Assembly: GCA_020846515.1 (NCBI GenBank) | Contig: JADLDX010000247.1 | Coordinates: forward strand, 1 to 11,638 | Source of the DNA: Pirellulaceae bacterium | Lineage (GTDB): Bacteria > Planctomycetota > Planctomycetia > Pirellulales > Pirellulaceae | DNA: 11,638 nt | Direction: 5' to 3' | Shown here: positions 1 to 6,556 of the stretch, in pieces | Numbering within the stretch: the stretch's first letter is position 1 | Layout of the letters: each line of letters starts with the position of its first letter | Notes under the pieces: generated by a model | Told to the model about the DNA's origin: nothing | Database searches by the model: none | The model's input: only the letters and a program-made list of their open reading frames with translations | Made by a program: the position numbers and the translations under genes

Positions 1-26
1 ATGCAGGCAGATTTGGGATGTCAAGC

Positions 27-88
27 GAACTAACCCTCCCGCTGCGTAGCAGGGAACTAACCCTCCTGCTGCGTAGCAGCGGGAGGGT
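27..88. repeat. Tandem pair of palindromic GC-rich repeat units
   Basis: Two units begin with the same block, GAACTAACCCTCC, at 27 and 54, and match over 26 bases with one C/T difference (27-52 and 54-79). The second unit is complete: its left arm at 61-72 pairs with its right arm at 76-87 in a 12-bp stem with one G-T wobble and a 3-base GTA loop. The first unit stops after the loop, so its right arm is missing or was replaced by unit two. This resembles REP or MITE-like palindromic elements. A third relative lies in the opposite orientation at 179-213. I cannot name the family. Confidence 0.75.
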
Positions 89-109
89 CGGCTGGCGTCA
101 GCTCAGCTG

Positions 110-124
110 GGGAGGGTGCCTCCC
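110..124. repeat. Small perfect hairpin (GGGAGG / CCTCCC)
   Basis: A 6-bp perfect stem, GGGAGG at 110-115 and CCTCCC at 119-124, encloses the loop GTG. It uses the same G-rich and C-rich arms as the neighbouring palindromic units, so it may be a degenerate member of that cluster. It lacks the AACTAA edge motif, so the relationship is only suggested. Confidence 0.45.
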
Positions 125-178
125 GTGCTAACCAAAGCATGAAGTACTCGCTGCGGACTCGCCTGTGCGGCGCACGCA

Positions 179-213
179 CCCTCCCGAAGGGCCCGAAGGG
201 AGGGTTAGTTCTC
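179..213 (-). repeat. Third palindromic unit, overlapping the stop codon of the 353-aa gene
   Basis: Read on the minus strand, this unit starts GAACTAACCCTCCC, identical over 14 bases to the unit at 27 and differing at one base from that at 54. It continues through a GGG-rich and CCC-rich imperfect stem ending at 179. Its internal arms contain TTCGGG/CCCTTCGGG rather than the GCTGC-GTA-GCAGC core of the other units, so it is a subtype. The TAA in its edge block is the stop codon of the minus-strand gene (205-207). As RNA it could also act as a 3'-end stabiliser or weak terminator, although no T-tract follows. Confidence 0.65.
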
Positions 214-1266
214 TTGGTCGCGCCCGGTCAACTGCAACGCACGCGCCAGCGCTTCGCGGGCGATCAGGTCGCCGGGTTGCAACTGGGAAACGAACTGCAG
301 ATCCTCAACGGCCGACTGCGCCTGGTTGCGGGCCAGTCGTATTCGTCCGCGCAAGCGGCGCGCATCGATGTGATTGGATTGAACCTTCAAGACCTTGTCC
401 AATTCGGCCGCGGCAGATTCCAGTAAGTTATCAGCAAAGTCGCAGGCCGCCAGCAAAGCATGGACTTCGACAGGTTCGAACTGAGCCTGTCGGCCAGTCT
501 GACACAATGACAACTCTCTGCGCGCGGCCTGGATATCACCCGTTTGGATGAGCAAGGCAGCTAATCGAAGACGCATGCTGTCGGCCTTGGGCGCCAGTTC
601 AAGGCCGCGGCGATAAGCCTCAGTGGCCAACGAGATTTGGTCCATGCCCTGATACACATAAGCTTGCAGAAATTTAGGGTGCGCGTCCGCTGGTGATGAC
701 TTCTCCCAACCAGACAATAAACCTAAAGCATCGTCCATGCGTTGATTGGCGAACAAACCAAGCACGTAAGCTTGGATGATTTCGCTTCCTATCTCCGCGC
801 GATCGACAATCAGTTTGGAAAACTGTTTGTCAAAATCACCGATCTGTCCTGCTTGCACCGCGATAAGTTGCCTTTGCAATGAAAGCGCCTCGTCTGAAGC
901 GCCGAGTTGCTCTGCGGCATCGGCCAGCATCAGTGCTGTGTCCAGTTGGTTCAGGCGACGATGCACACGCACCAATTGCAATGCAACAGTCGCATTGGGA
1001 CGTTCGACCAACAACTGATGCCGCAGGAGTTCCAGTGCCTGATGGTCGCGGTATGTGCGAAAGAGCTCTTCAATTCGGGCACGGTCGCGCCAGCCTGTCA
1101 GATCGTTCCACAACCACAAACCTGCAACCAGAATGACCGTGATCGGTACGAGACTGAGCAGGCTACGACGAACGACCGGCACCCGAGCCCCATGGCCGGA
1201 CCCCTGGGCGTGCAGATCCGAATCAGGAGGATGCGATTCGTTATCAACCGCAGGCTTCGTCGACAC
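205..1266 (-). CDS. Membrane-anchored TPR protein (353 aa)
   Basis: The start used is GTG at 1266; no ATG is available, and no convincing Shine-Dalgarno site lies upstream. Residues 1-33 are polar and probably cytoplasmic, ending in two arginines. Residues 36-53 form one hydrophobic membrane segment. From about residue 75 to the end the protein is helical repeats with TPR spacing, such as the stretches around AYVYQGMD and AYRRGLELAP and a final repeat near the C-terminus. The topology would put the TPR part outside the cytoplasmic membrane, where it would act as a protein-docking scaffold; the partner is unknown. It is divergent from the 421-aa gene, which has the same architecture. The reading frame stays open upstream to a stop at 1366-1368, so the true N-terminus could be up to 33 residues longer. 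The stop codon lies in a palindromic repeat. The TPR call is firm; the function is not known. Confidence 0.85.
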   Translation of the reverse strand: MSTKPAVDNESHPPDSDLHAQGSGHGARVPVVRRSLLSLVPITVILVAGLWLWNDLTGWRDRARIEELFRTYRDHQALELLRHQLLVERPNATVALQLVRVHRRLNQLDTALMLADAAEQLGASDEALSLQRQLIAVQAGQIGDFDKQFSKLIVDRAEIGSEIIQAYVLGLFANQRMDDALGLLSGWEKSSPADAHPKFLQAYVYQGMDQISLATEAYRRGLELAPKADSMRLRLAALLIQTGDIQAARRELSLCQTGRQAQFEPVEVHALLAACDFADNLLESAAAELDKVLKVQSNHIDARRLRGRIRLARNQAQSAVEDLQFVSQLQPGDLIAREALARALQLTGRDQEN

Positions 1267-1370
1267 GATAGACGACTCGTTGAGTGTTGGGACTGGTTCG
1301 TATTCGGTCAGCTCGTCCAGGCTGCATTGAACAACCTCGCACCCGTGGCTGGTAAGCCTGGCATCTTAAA

Positions 1371-1410
1371 TCGAGTGTGAGTGAGTATGATCGAGTGTGA
1401 GTGAGTATGA
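1371..1410. repeat. Perfect 20-bp tandem duplication
   Basis: The unit tcgagtgtgagtgagtatga occurs twice in a row (1371-1390 and 1391-1410) with no mismatch, and the next four bases, TCGA, begin a third copy. The unit itself contains GAGTGTGAGTGAGTA, a run of short GAGT steps, which suggests replication slippage. It sits between two divergent genes, just beyond the stop that closes the minus-strand frame. Confidence 0.9.
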
Positions 1411-1551
1411 TCGAAGATGGTTGAAACCTGAGTGTACTTGCGTACGCTTCAGCACGCACAAGCATGTTTCATTATGCTCAAGTAAACGCGAGTAGGCATG
1501 GCGGAATTGTAAAATACCGCCCTGTGAGCGACAACTCATCGGGCTCTTGTC

Positions 1552-1558
1552 GAGGGGG
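1552..1558 (+). promoter_or_regulatory. Ribosome binding site deciding a TTG start
   Basis: GAGGGGG lies 11 bases before the TTG at 1570. The frame is closed upstream by a TGA at 1525-1527, and no ATG or GTG lies between that stop and 1570. This purine run therefore supports TTG as the start. The spacing is slightly long. Confidence 0.5.
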
Positions 1559-1569
1559 ATCATTGGGCA

Positions 1570-2835
1570 TTGAGGACAGGATCAGCTAACAATCGCTTAA
1601 GAATCTGGACCCTCGTTCAGATCGCCCTATGGGGTATGGCGGGCATGCTGATGCTGGCCGCCTTGGGCCGTTGGATAGCGAAGGAGTTGCGACCCCTGCC
1701 GGTAGAAGTCATCTATGCCGACGGTTTGAACCGGTTGCACAGTGGTGACCTGGCCGGGACACGCTTATCCGCCGAAGCATTATCCGCTGCGGCTGTCGAT
1801 GGTCGCTTCAAAGACGTCCTTGAGGCGGGCATTGATTTGCGACTGGGGCGTGTGCATGAAGCCGCTGCAAGATTGCAGAATGCATTGGACTTTCCCCCGA
1901 CTGCGGCGATGGCACACATCATGACGGGTGAAGCATTTTACAAGAATCGTCAGTTTAGCGCCGCTATTCAAATACTCAAATCGGCGATTGAGTTGGATGA
2001 CTCGTCCGTGGATGCCCATCGCTGGTTGGCCGCTGCCTATTATGACCTCGGGGCAACGGAACCAGCCGTTAAGGAACTGGCCAAGGTGGCGGCGTTAGCC
2101 CCTGAAGATCCTCGGCCGCATCGATTGCGGGGATTGATCTATAAGGATATGGAATCGTATGATGCGGCCGCAGTTGAGTATCGCGAGGCACTGCGCAGAT
2201 CATCTGCCTTTGCGGATCGACCGCAGGTGTTGCGAGAACTGGCCGATTGTTTGTTGAAGACCGGTCAGCATCAGGCGTTAGACGAGATACTTCGGCAATG
2301 CCCGGTTGATGCCCACACGCTTACTTGTTCCGCCGAGTCGAAGTATGCGCGAGGAGAAGTGGGCGAAGCACTGAGATTGGTCGATCAGGCACTGTTCCTC
2401 GAGGAGAGCCATCTGGACGCGTTGCTCCTTAAAGCCACGCTGCAGTTAGATAGTTCGCAGGCAGACAAGTCTCAGTTGGATGCAGCTCTTGGTACTTTGC
2501 AGCGAGCGGTAGCAGCTCATCCGCAGGAGAATCGAGTTCACTATCAGTTGTCGCAGCTTTGGGCGCGGATGGGCCAGGCGGAGTTCGCCGCCAAGCATGC
2601 AGCGGAGTCGACCAGGCTGCGAGATTTGCGCGTCAAGTTTACCGACTTGCACGCCCAGGCTTCGGGCGATTGGAATGATGCTGAAATTCGCTATCAATTA
2701 GGGTTAACGGCCAGGGAGCTGGGATTAACAGAACTCGCTATCACCTGGTTCTCTGCGGCTATTGCCATCCAGCCAGAGTATCCAGAAGCCAGGGCCGAAC
2801 TACAACGAGTCTTGGCGCCTGACCCCCTCAAGTAA
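1570..2835 (+). CDS. Membrane-anchored TPR protein (421 aa)
   Basis: The start is TTG at 1570, the only usable start after the upstream stop, with a GAGGGGG site ahead of it. A short basic N-terminus (Arg2, Arg9, Arg11) is followed by a hydrophobic segment at about residues 12-33, giving a signal anchor with the rest exported. The remainder is alpha-helical TPR repeats. The clearest are at about residues 115-215, with canonical features such as GEAFYKNRQFSAAI followed by LKSAIELD, and AAYYDLGATEPAVKEL. The last clear repeat (YQLGLTARELGLTELAITWF) is near the C-terminus. There is no enzymatic motif, so a scaffold or assembly role is inferred. It is divergent from the 353-aa TPR gene and convergent with the PQQ-like gene, 31 bp away. 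In planctomycetes such proteins often accompany FG-GAP/ASPIC (CRTAC1-type) genes, but none is visible here. Confidence 0.88.
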   Translation: MRTGSANNRLRIWTLVQIALWGMAGMLMLAALGRWIAKELRPLPVEVIYADGLNRLHSGDLAGTRLSAEALSAAAVDGRFKDVLEAGIDLRLGRVHEAAARLQNALDFPPTAAMAHIMTGEAFYKNRQFSAAIQILKSAIELDDSSVDAHRWLAAAYYDLGATEPAVKELAKVAALAPEDPRPHRLRGLIYKDMESYDAAAVEYREALRRSSAFADRPQVLRELADCLLKTGQHQALDEILRQCPVDAHTLTCSAESKYARGEVGEALRLVDQALFLEESHLDALLLKATLQLDSSQADKSQLDAALGTLQRAVAAHPQENRVHYQLSQLWARMGQAEFAAKHAAESTRLRDLRVKFTDLHAQASGDWNDAEIRYQLGLTARELGLTELAITWFSAAIAIQPEYPEARAELQRVLAPDPLK

Positions 2836-2866
2836 TGCCCTGTCTACGTGTCTAGTATTCGTGCAA

Positions 2867-4186
2867 CTAGTTTGCCACACAAAAGGCTTGATTGCCTATA
2901 CGGATGACAAATCGGTTTTTGGCAACGGCGAATCCGTACAGCGTCGGGCCGCTGAACATCGCCGCGGCTCGTCTTCGTTCTTCAGTTGATTCACTGGCCG
3001 GCGCGCCTGCTTCCGCAGGCAGATCGTCCGGACCCCACAGCTGATTCTCCGCAAGTACTTTAAATTGACGCCCGGCTGCGATCACGCTCGTCAGTCCGTC
3101 TTTACCAAAGAAGTAGATACGGTCCCCGACTGCGTAAGGCGTCGCCCAACAGGATTGTTTGGTGCGTTCCTGATAAACCAACTCTCCCGTGCTTGCATCA
3201 AAGCAACTCACTACGCCCACGCGATTGATCCAATAGGCCAATCCTTGATGGACTATGGGTGAAGCCCAACTGGGGGCCACATCATCTGCAATCCATTTGC
3301 GTTCTGCGCTCCATTGCGTACCGCGTCTTTGGATCTGCATCATGCCGTTCGATTTCTTGGACTCCTGCATGTTTTCGCCTTGTCGTCCAGGCGCTGCGGC
3401 GACCAGGAATCGCCCATCACCGCAGTCGATCGGAGTAGTGCCTGTATTGCCACCTACTTCCTTGAAACTCCACAGCAGCTCTCCGTTGCTGGCTTGATAT
3501 CCATCCACAGAGCCAGCGGAACTGACCACAACTTGCGGCTGGCCATCTACCGTAACGATAGCCGGTGAGCTCCAACTGCGTCGAGCGGTGCGGGCTGCTT
3601 TCCACTGCGTGCGTCCCGTGCGTTTGTCTAAGGCCAGTAAGTAACTGGGGCCATCGTGTTCCAGCAAAATGAAGACGAGGTCCTCCGTCTGGCATGGGGA
3701 AGCGCCCAAACCAAACTCTGCCACCAGCGGACCAACCTCTGTGCTTAACGATTGCTTCCAAAGTTCTTCACCCTCATGAGTGAAAGCAACCACATCACCA
3801 CTTTCAAATTGCGCGATGACGATCTTGGAATCGACCACAGGGGTCGGTGCTGCGCGGCTGACATAGACGCTGTTGGCGACTGGTGCGGAGTTGGCGATCG
3901 TTTTTCGCCACAGCTCTTTCCCGCTTTGCAGATCCAAACAGAGGATGTGGAACCTATCCTTGTTCGGCCCTTCGACGGAAGTCAGGAAGACCCGTTCTCC
4001 CCAGATGACGGGACTGGATTGTCCATGGCCTGGCACTCCAGTGCGCCAGGCGATCTTCTCCGTGGGCGACCACTTTAATGGTAGTTGTTCTGCGTCAACT
4101 GCCGTTGCACCAGCACCGAGAAATGCCGGCCACGCGTCAGGGGCCACCGGCGCTGTCAACAAAACCACCGCGCACCAGAAGAACAT
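2867..4186 (-). CDS. Secreted PQQ-like beta-propeller protein (BamB-like fold, 439 aa)
   Basis: The ATG at 4186 is preceded by GGGAAG at 5-base spacing, and a TGA closes the frame only four codons upstream, so the start is secure. Residues 1-19 are hydrophobic with probable cleavage after Pro-Asp-Ala; the usual basic n-region is absent, so the signal peptide is atypical. The mature protein starts WPAFLG, a variant of the W-P-x-F-R-G opening common in planctomycete PQQ-like propellers, and continues with L-P-L-x-W-S. About seven blades follow, with the repeated pattern x-S/T-P-hydrophobic-V, then hydrophobic-ALD-x-x-T-G-x-x-x-W: for example QSSPVIWGERVF, AAPTPVVDSKIV, LDKRTGRTQW and FDASTGELVY. 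I see no signs of bound quinone or enzymatic residues, so an envelope scaffold or binding role is more likely than a dehydrogenase. It is the last gene of the minus-strand run after the DUF1559 and DUF4198 genes. Confidence 0.9.
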   Translation of the reverse strand: MFFWCAVVLLTAPVAPDAWPAFLGAGATAVDAEQLPLKWSPTEKIAWRTGVPGHGQSSPVIWGERVFLTSVEGPNKDRFHILCLDLQSGKELWRKTIANSAPVANSVYVSRAAPTPVVDSKIVIAQFESGDVVAFTHEGEELWKQSLSTEVGPLVAEFGLGASPCQTEDLVFILLEHDGPSYLLALDKRTGRTQWKAARTARRSWSSPAIVTVDGQPQVVVSSAGSVDGYQASNGELLWSFKEVGGNTGTTPIDCGDGRFLVAAAPGRQGENMQESKKSNGMMQIQRRGTQWSAERKWIADDVAPSWASPIVHQGLAYWINRVGVVSCFDASTGELVYQERTKQSCWATPYAVGDRIYFFGKDGLTSVIAAGRQFKVLAENQLWGPDDLPAEAGAPASESTEERRRAAAMFSGPTLYGFAVAKNRFVIRIGNQAFCVAN

Positions 4187-4191
4187 GGTAT

Positions 4192-4197
4192 CTTCCC
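4192..4197 (-). promoter_or_regulatory. Ribosome binding site of the PQQ-like gene
   Basis: On the minus strand GGGAAG stands five bases before the ATG at 4186. It is the best-placed Shine-Dalgarno match in the window and confirms the short, charge-poor signal peptide start. Confidence 0.55.
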
Positions 4198-4252
4198 ATC
4201 AATCAAATAGGCATGTAAGCAAAGGAACGGTTTTCTAATCCGGACACTTGAA

Positions 4253-4286
4253 CACTATGGCTTGGATATTCACTATGGCTTGGATA
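4253..4286. repeat. 16-bp direct repeat (18-bp period) across a stop codon
   Basis: cactatggcttggata occurs at 4253-4268 and again at 4271-4286, separated by two bases. The right copy encodes the last residues and TAG stop of the DUF4198 gene (4273-4275). The left copy repeats the same codons and a second TAG just downstream. This is a small tandem duplication of a gene end. Confidence 0.9.
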
Positions 4287-5094
4287 GTTTTTGCTGCGGC
4301 ACGGCCAGTACCAGCGTAGCGCCGTAGTGTGTTCTATCGTAACCCTCACCTTTCTCATCTTCTACCACATGATGCGCCACGGCCAAAATGAGATTACCTT
4401 CTCGAGGTGTGAATTCAACGCGACCATCGGCATCGGTCGTGCGTTCGTAGTTTGCATCCACGCCGTCGCTGAGCGTCATACCCCGGGGCACGAACGAGAC
4501 CAGCGTCTGCCCCAACGGTTTACCGCTGCGCATCAGTCGTAAGCGAATAGGTGTTCCGGCTGATAATTGATCAAGCGGCGTTTCGAGAACCAGCTCTAAG
4601 CCTAGCCCATGTGCAGCGAAGCCATCAGGCAGGCGATCAGTGACAGGGCCGCCCGTGGCAGTGCTTCCAGTTCCCTGCGCGACGAAATAGGTCTTGCCGC
4701 TCTTGATCGCGCGCGTCTTGCCATGCAACGTATCCAGCTTATGCACGACCTCATAGACGCCGGATGTTTTTGCTACAAACCGCGTGGTCCAATAACCTTC
4801 TTTTTCGGCGTTACCGGTATCGATCAGCTTGGACTTGACGTCTTGGGAGATACCATCCGGTCCGATGATCGATAACTCGCATGGCTTGAGCGTAATTTTA
4901 CTGGCGAGCTTAAAGTCGCGATGATTGTTGCCGTGATTGCCTAACCTCAAATCAACATAGACATATTCGCCGGTTCTGACTTGCAACGCGCCCGCTTCAA
5001 CCCACGTGTCATGGGCACGTGCCGATGCTGGCACAAATGCGACCATACTCATCGCGGCCATACTCAGAACCGCTAAACAGAAAATGGTTCTCAT
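4273..5094 (-). CDS. DUF4198-family secreted protein (273 aa)
   Basis: The ATG at 5094 has a purine-rich AAAGAGAAA stretch ahead of it. Residues 1-27 are a classical signal peptide ending in Ala-Arg-Ala, so the mature protein would begin at His28 with His-Asp-Thr-Trp-Val, the opening typical of DUF4198 proteins. The body reads as beta-rich, Ig-like modules: a first domain with GNHGNNHRDF and GPDG, then a second with RLMRSGKPL and TDADGRVEFTP. The C-terminal section has HHVVEDEKGE and HYGATLVLAV, matching the usual family end. The family is linked in annotation to periplasmic nickel/cobalt or other metal uptake (NikM-like), but that role is not shown here. A terminal His together with later His residues could form a metal site. 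The gene lies 115 bp after the DUF1559 gene and 86 bp before the PQQ-like gene on the same strand, which suggests co-transcription. Confidence 0.87.
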   Translation of the reverse strand: MRTIFCLAVLSMAAMSMVAFVPASARAHDTWVEAGALQVRTGEYVYVDLRLGNHGNNHRDFKLASKITLKPCELSIIGPDGISQDVKSKLIDTGNAEKEGYWTTRFVAKTSGVYEVVHKLDTLHGKTRAIKSGKTYFVAQGTGSTATGGPVTDRLPDGFAAHGLGLELVLETPLDQLSAGTPIRLRLMRSGKPLGQTLVSFVPRGMTLSDGVDANYERTTDADGRVEFTPREGNLILAVAHHVVEDEKGEGYDRTHYGATLVLAVPQQKLSKP

Positions 5095-5137
5095 TGGATT
5101 TCTCTTTCACAAAGTTCTAATCGAAGGGGAATGGGAT

Positions 5138-5162
5138 GCCTTGAATCGTCGCCTTGAATCGT
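5138..5162. repeat. 13-bp tandem duplication in the DUF1559-DUF4198 gap
   Basis: gccttgaatcgtc (5138-5150) is followed at once by gccttgaatcgt (5151-5162), a perfect copy apart from the final base. It lies in the 115-bp gap between two same-strand genes. No stem-loop with a T-tract is seen in the gap, so I find no terminator that would separate them. Confidence 0.8.
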
Positions 5163-5209
5163 TGATGTCGAGCGATTCGTTTTGTTTGGTAAGTCAGCAA
5201 GCAGATGGA

Positions 5210-6283
5210 TCAAAAGTCGGCTAATACTTCGCCACCTTGACGTGTACCGAATGCGCGCCAGACAGCCAGGTCGATGCTGTCGCTAACAAAATGCACACTG
5301 CCGTCGCAGCGAACCACTTGAACGCCTCCGGTGTGACCACTCCTGGCACCGAAGACTCCGTATCCACAAGTTCCCATGTCGGGTATATCGCTGTTCGGAT
5401 TGTGATAGTGGTTATAGCTGGTGTAGTATTCGCGGCCGTGTATCCAACCGGCACCGCGCTGGCCGGCCCAGCCGCGGCTGATGGCGACGGTCATAGCTTC
5501 GAACAACTTGGGATCAAGTGGAGTTTGGTAGTTGTTGGCTAGACCTGGCTGTGCTGGCGGCACAGTCGATGATCGCCATGTGCACGCCACATTGATGTAG
5601 GTTCGTCGACGCTGGTAACTATTGGTGGGTGCAGTAGCGGTTTGGTTGGCCAATCCGCGTAACGATTCGGCAAAGGCTGCCGTATTGCTCAGACCATCGG
5701 TAATATCGGCCAGTCGCACCGAAGAGTTTGTCCACGAGATACCGTCAGTGGGCAGTCGCGAATCGTACAGTGTGCCCAACGCAGTACCACCATTGATGTG
5801 ATAGTTGTTCCCAGCATAACGTTCGATGGGTCCCGAGCCGCTGAGAGTCCGGATGTCGTACACATCCGGTCCATCGTCGCTCGGACAACGCAAGAAGGGC
5901 AAAACCAAACTAGCTGGTCCGACAAACGCGGGCGTCAACGTCCCCGGGCAACATCCGACTTGCATCGGCTGGCTGAAGTCGATCAGGTTATGAAGGCTTG
6001 TCTGCTCGACAAAGGGCAGCATCTGAGCCAGCACTGAAAAATTGCCGCTATTGCTTCGTCCGAGTGAATAGTTAGATGGAATCTTGCGATGAGCAGATTC
6101 GTAGTTGTGCATGGCCAACCCAATCTGCTTGAGATTGTTGCCGCACGACATGCGTCGGGCTGCCTCCCTCGCCGCTTGCACGGCAGGTAGTAGCAGGCCG
6201 ACCAGGATGCCTATGATGGCGATAACGACCAACAGCTCCACGAGTGTAAAAGCGCGTGATACCGCGCGATAGTGAGTTTTCAT
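5210..6283 (-). CDS. DUF1559 protein with prepilin-type N-terminus and H-x9-DG motif (357 aa)
   Basis: A short basic leader (MKTHYRAVSR) is followed by Ala-Phe-Thr-Leu-Val-Glu-Leu-Leu and a long hydrophobic helix to about residue 35. This is a type IV prepilin cleavage and N-methylation signal, with cleavage expected before Phe12 and the Glu five residues into the mature chain present. The helix leads into PAVQAAREAARR and C-x-NNLKQIGLAMHNY, the hallmark of DUF1559. Near the C-terminus His317 is followed after nine residues by Asp327-Gly328, the H-x9-DG motif. The family is hugely expanded in planctomycetes and resembles type II secretion pseudopilins; the exact role of most members is unknown. 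The ATG at 6283 lacks a clear Shine-Dalgarno site. It is the first gene of the run leading to the DUF4198 and PQQ-like genes. The length is usual for the family. Confidence 0.95.
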   Translation of the reverse strand: MKTHYRAVSRAFTLVELLVVIAIIGILVGLLLPAVQAAREAARRMSCGNNLKQIGLAMHNYESAHRKIPSNYSLGRSNSGNFSVLAQMLPFVEQTSLHNLIDFSQPMQVGCCPGTLTPAFVGPASLVLPFLRCPSDDGPDVYDIRTLSGSGPIERYAGNNYHINGGTALGTLYDSRLPTDGISWTNSSVRLADITDGLSNTAAFAESLRGLANQTATAPTNSYQRRRTYINVACTWRSSTVPPAQPGLANNYQTPLDPKLFEAMTVAISRGWAGQRGAGWIHGREYYTSYNHYHNPNSDIPDMGTCGYGVFGARSGHTGGVQVVRCDGSVHFVSDSIDLAVWRAFGTRQGGEVLADF

Positions 6284-6556
6284 TTGGTTATACGATGAAC
6301 TAATTTAGTTTCGGTTCAGGAAATGGTTAGCTGCGAGAACATGCGGCTCAAGATGGCGCACTTGACGCGGTGACGAGAACCAGCCTGTGGAGAGCGGGCC
6401 TCTTAGCCGCACAAATGCGCCATCTCGAGTCGCCAATATTCTTCGATACTTTGCCACGCCCCAATCTCACCTGGAATCATTGCCTGGAAAGGCATGTCCC
6501 GATGGAACGGTAGCAAGGTTGGCCTGGTAGCCGATTGGCTGGTAAGATGCGCAGTG
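6284..6556. other. Intergenic region between the DUF1559 and Cys-rich genes
   Basis: No convincing gene is present. It holds a 10-bp inverted repeat, agatggcgca at 6351-6360 and tgcgccatct at 6416-6425, with a 55-base loop that contains one copy of the 16-bp inverted repeat (6386-6401). A 62-codon minus-strand frame crosses the right part, but it overlaps the end of the Cys-rich gene and shows no ribosome site or family features. The promoter of the DUF1559 gene is probably here, but I cannot place it. Confidence 0.4.
6386..6401 (+). repeat. 16-bp inverted repeat, left copy
   Basis: tgtggagagcgggcct is perfectly repeated in inverted orientation at 7242-7257. The two copies bracket the Cys-rich gene, 840 bases apart. 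The identity does not extend beyond the 16 bases. Confidence 0.8.

Larger units (their letters stand above)
1267..1569. promoter_or_regulatory. Divergent intergenic region between two TPR genes
   Basis: This 303-bp region must hold the promoters of both divergent genes, but I see no clear -35/-10 pair. Its left third (1267-1365) is open in the reading frame of the minus-strand gene. Its middle holds a 20-bp tandem duplication (1371-1410). Its right part is less structured, with a weak GGCGG/CCGCC inverted repeat at 1500-1521 and a purine-rich ribosome site at 1552-1558. Confidence 0.4.

Noticed and set aside
139..551. Plus-strand frames of 95 and 128 codons
   Set aside because: They lie opposite the well-supported TPR gene, have Arg/Pro-rich composition typical of antisense frames, and start inside the repeat region.
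1371..1410. Possible CRISPR array
   Set aside because: Units are directly adjacent with no spacers, and only two copies exist.
1244..1563. Two small minus-strand frames in the divergent region (73 and 65 codons)
   Set aside because: They run through the tandem repeat, giving Thr/His/Ser-rich repeats, and show no ribosome site or family features.
2836..2866. Terminator between the convergent TPR and PQQ-like genes
   Set aside because: Only a 5-bp dyad (ctagt/actag) is present, with no T-tract; too weak to call.
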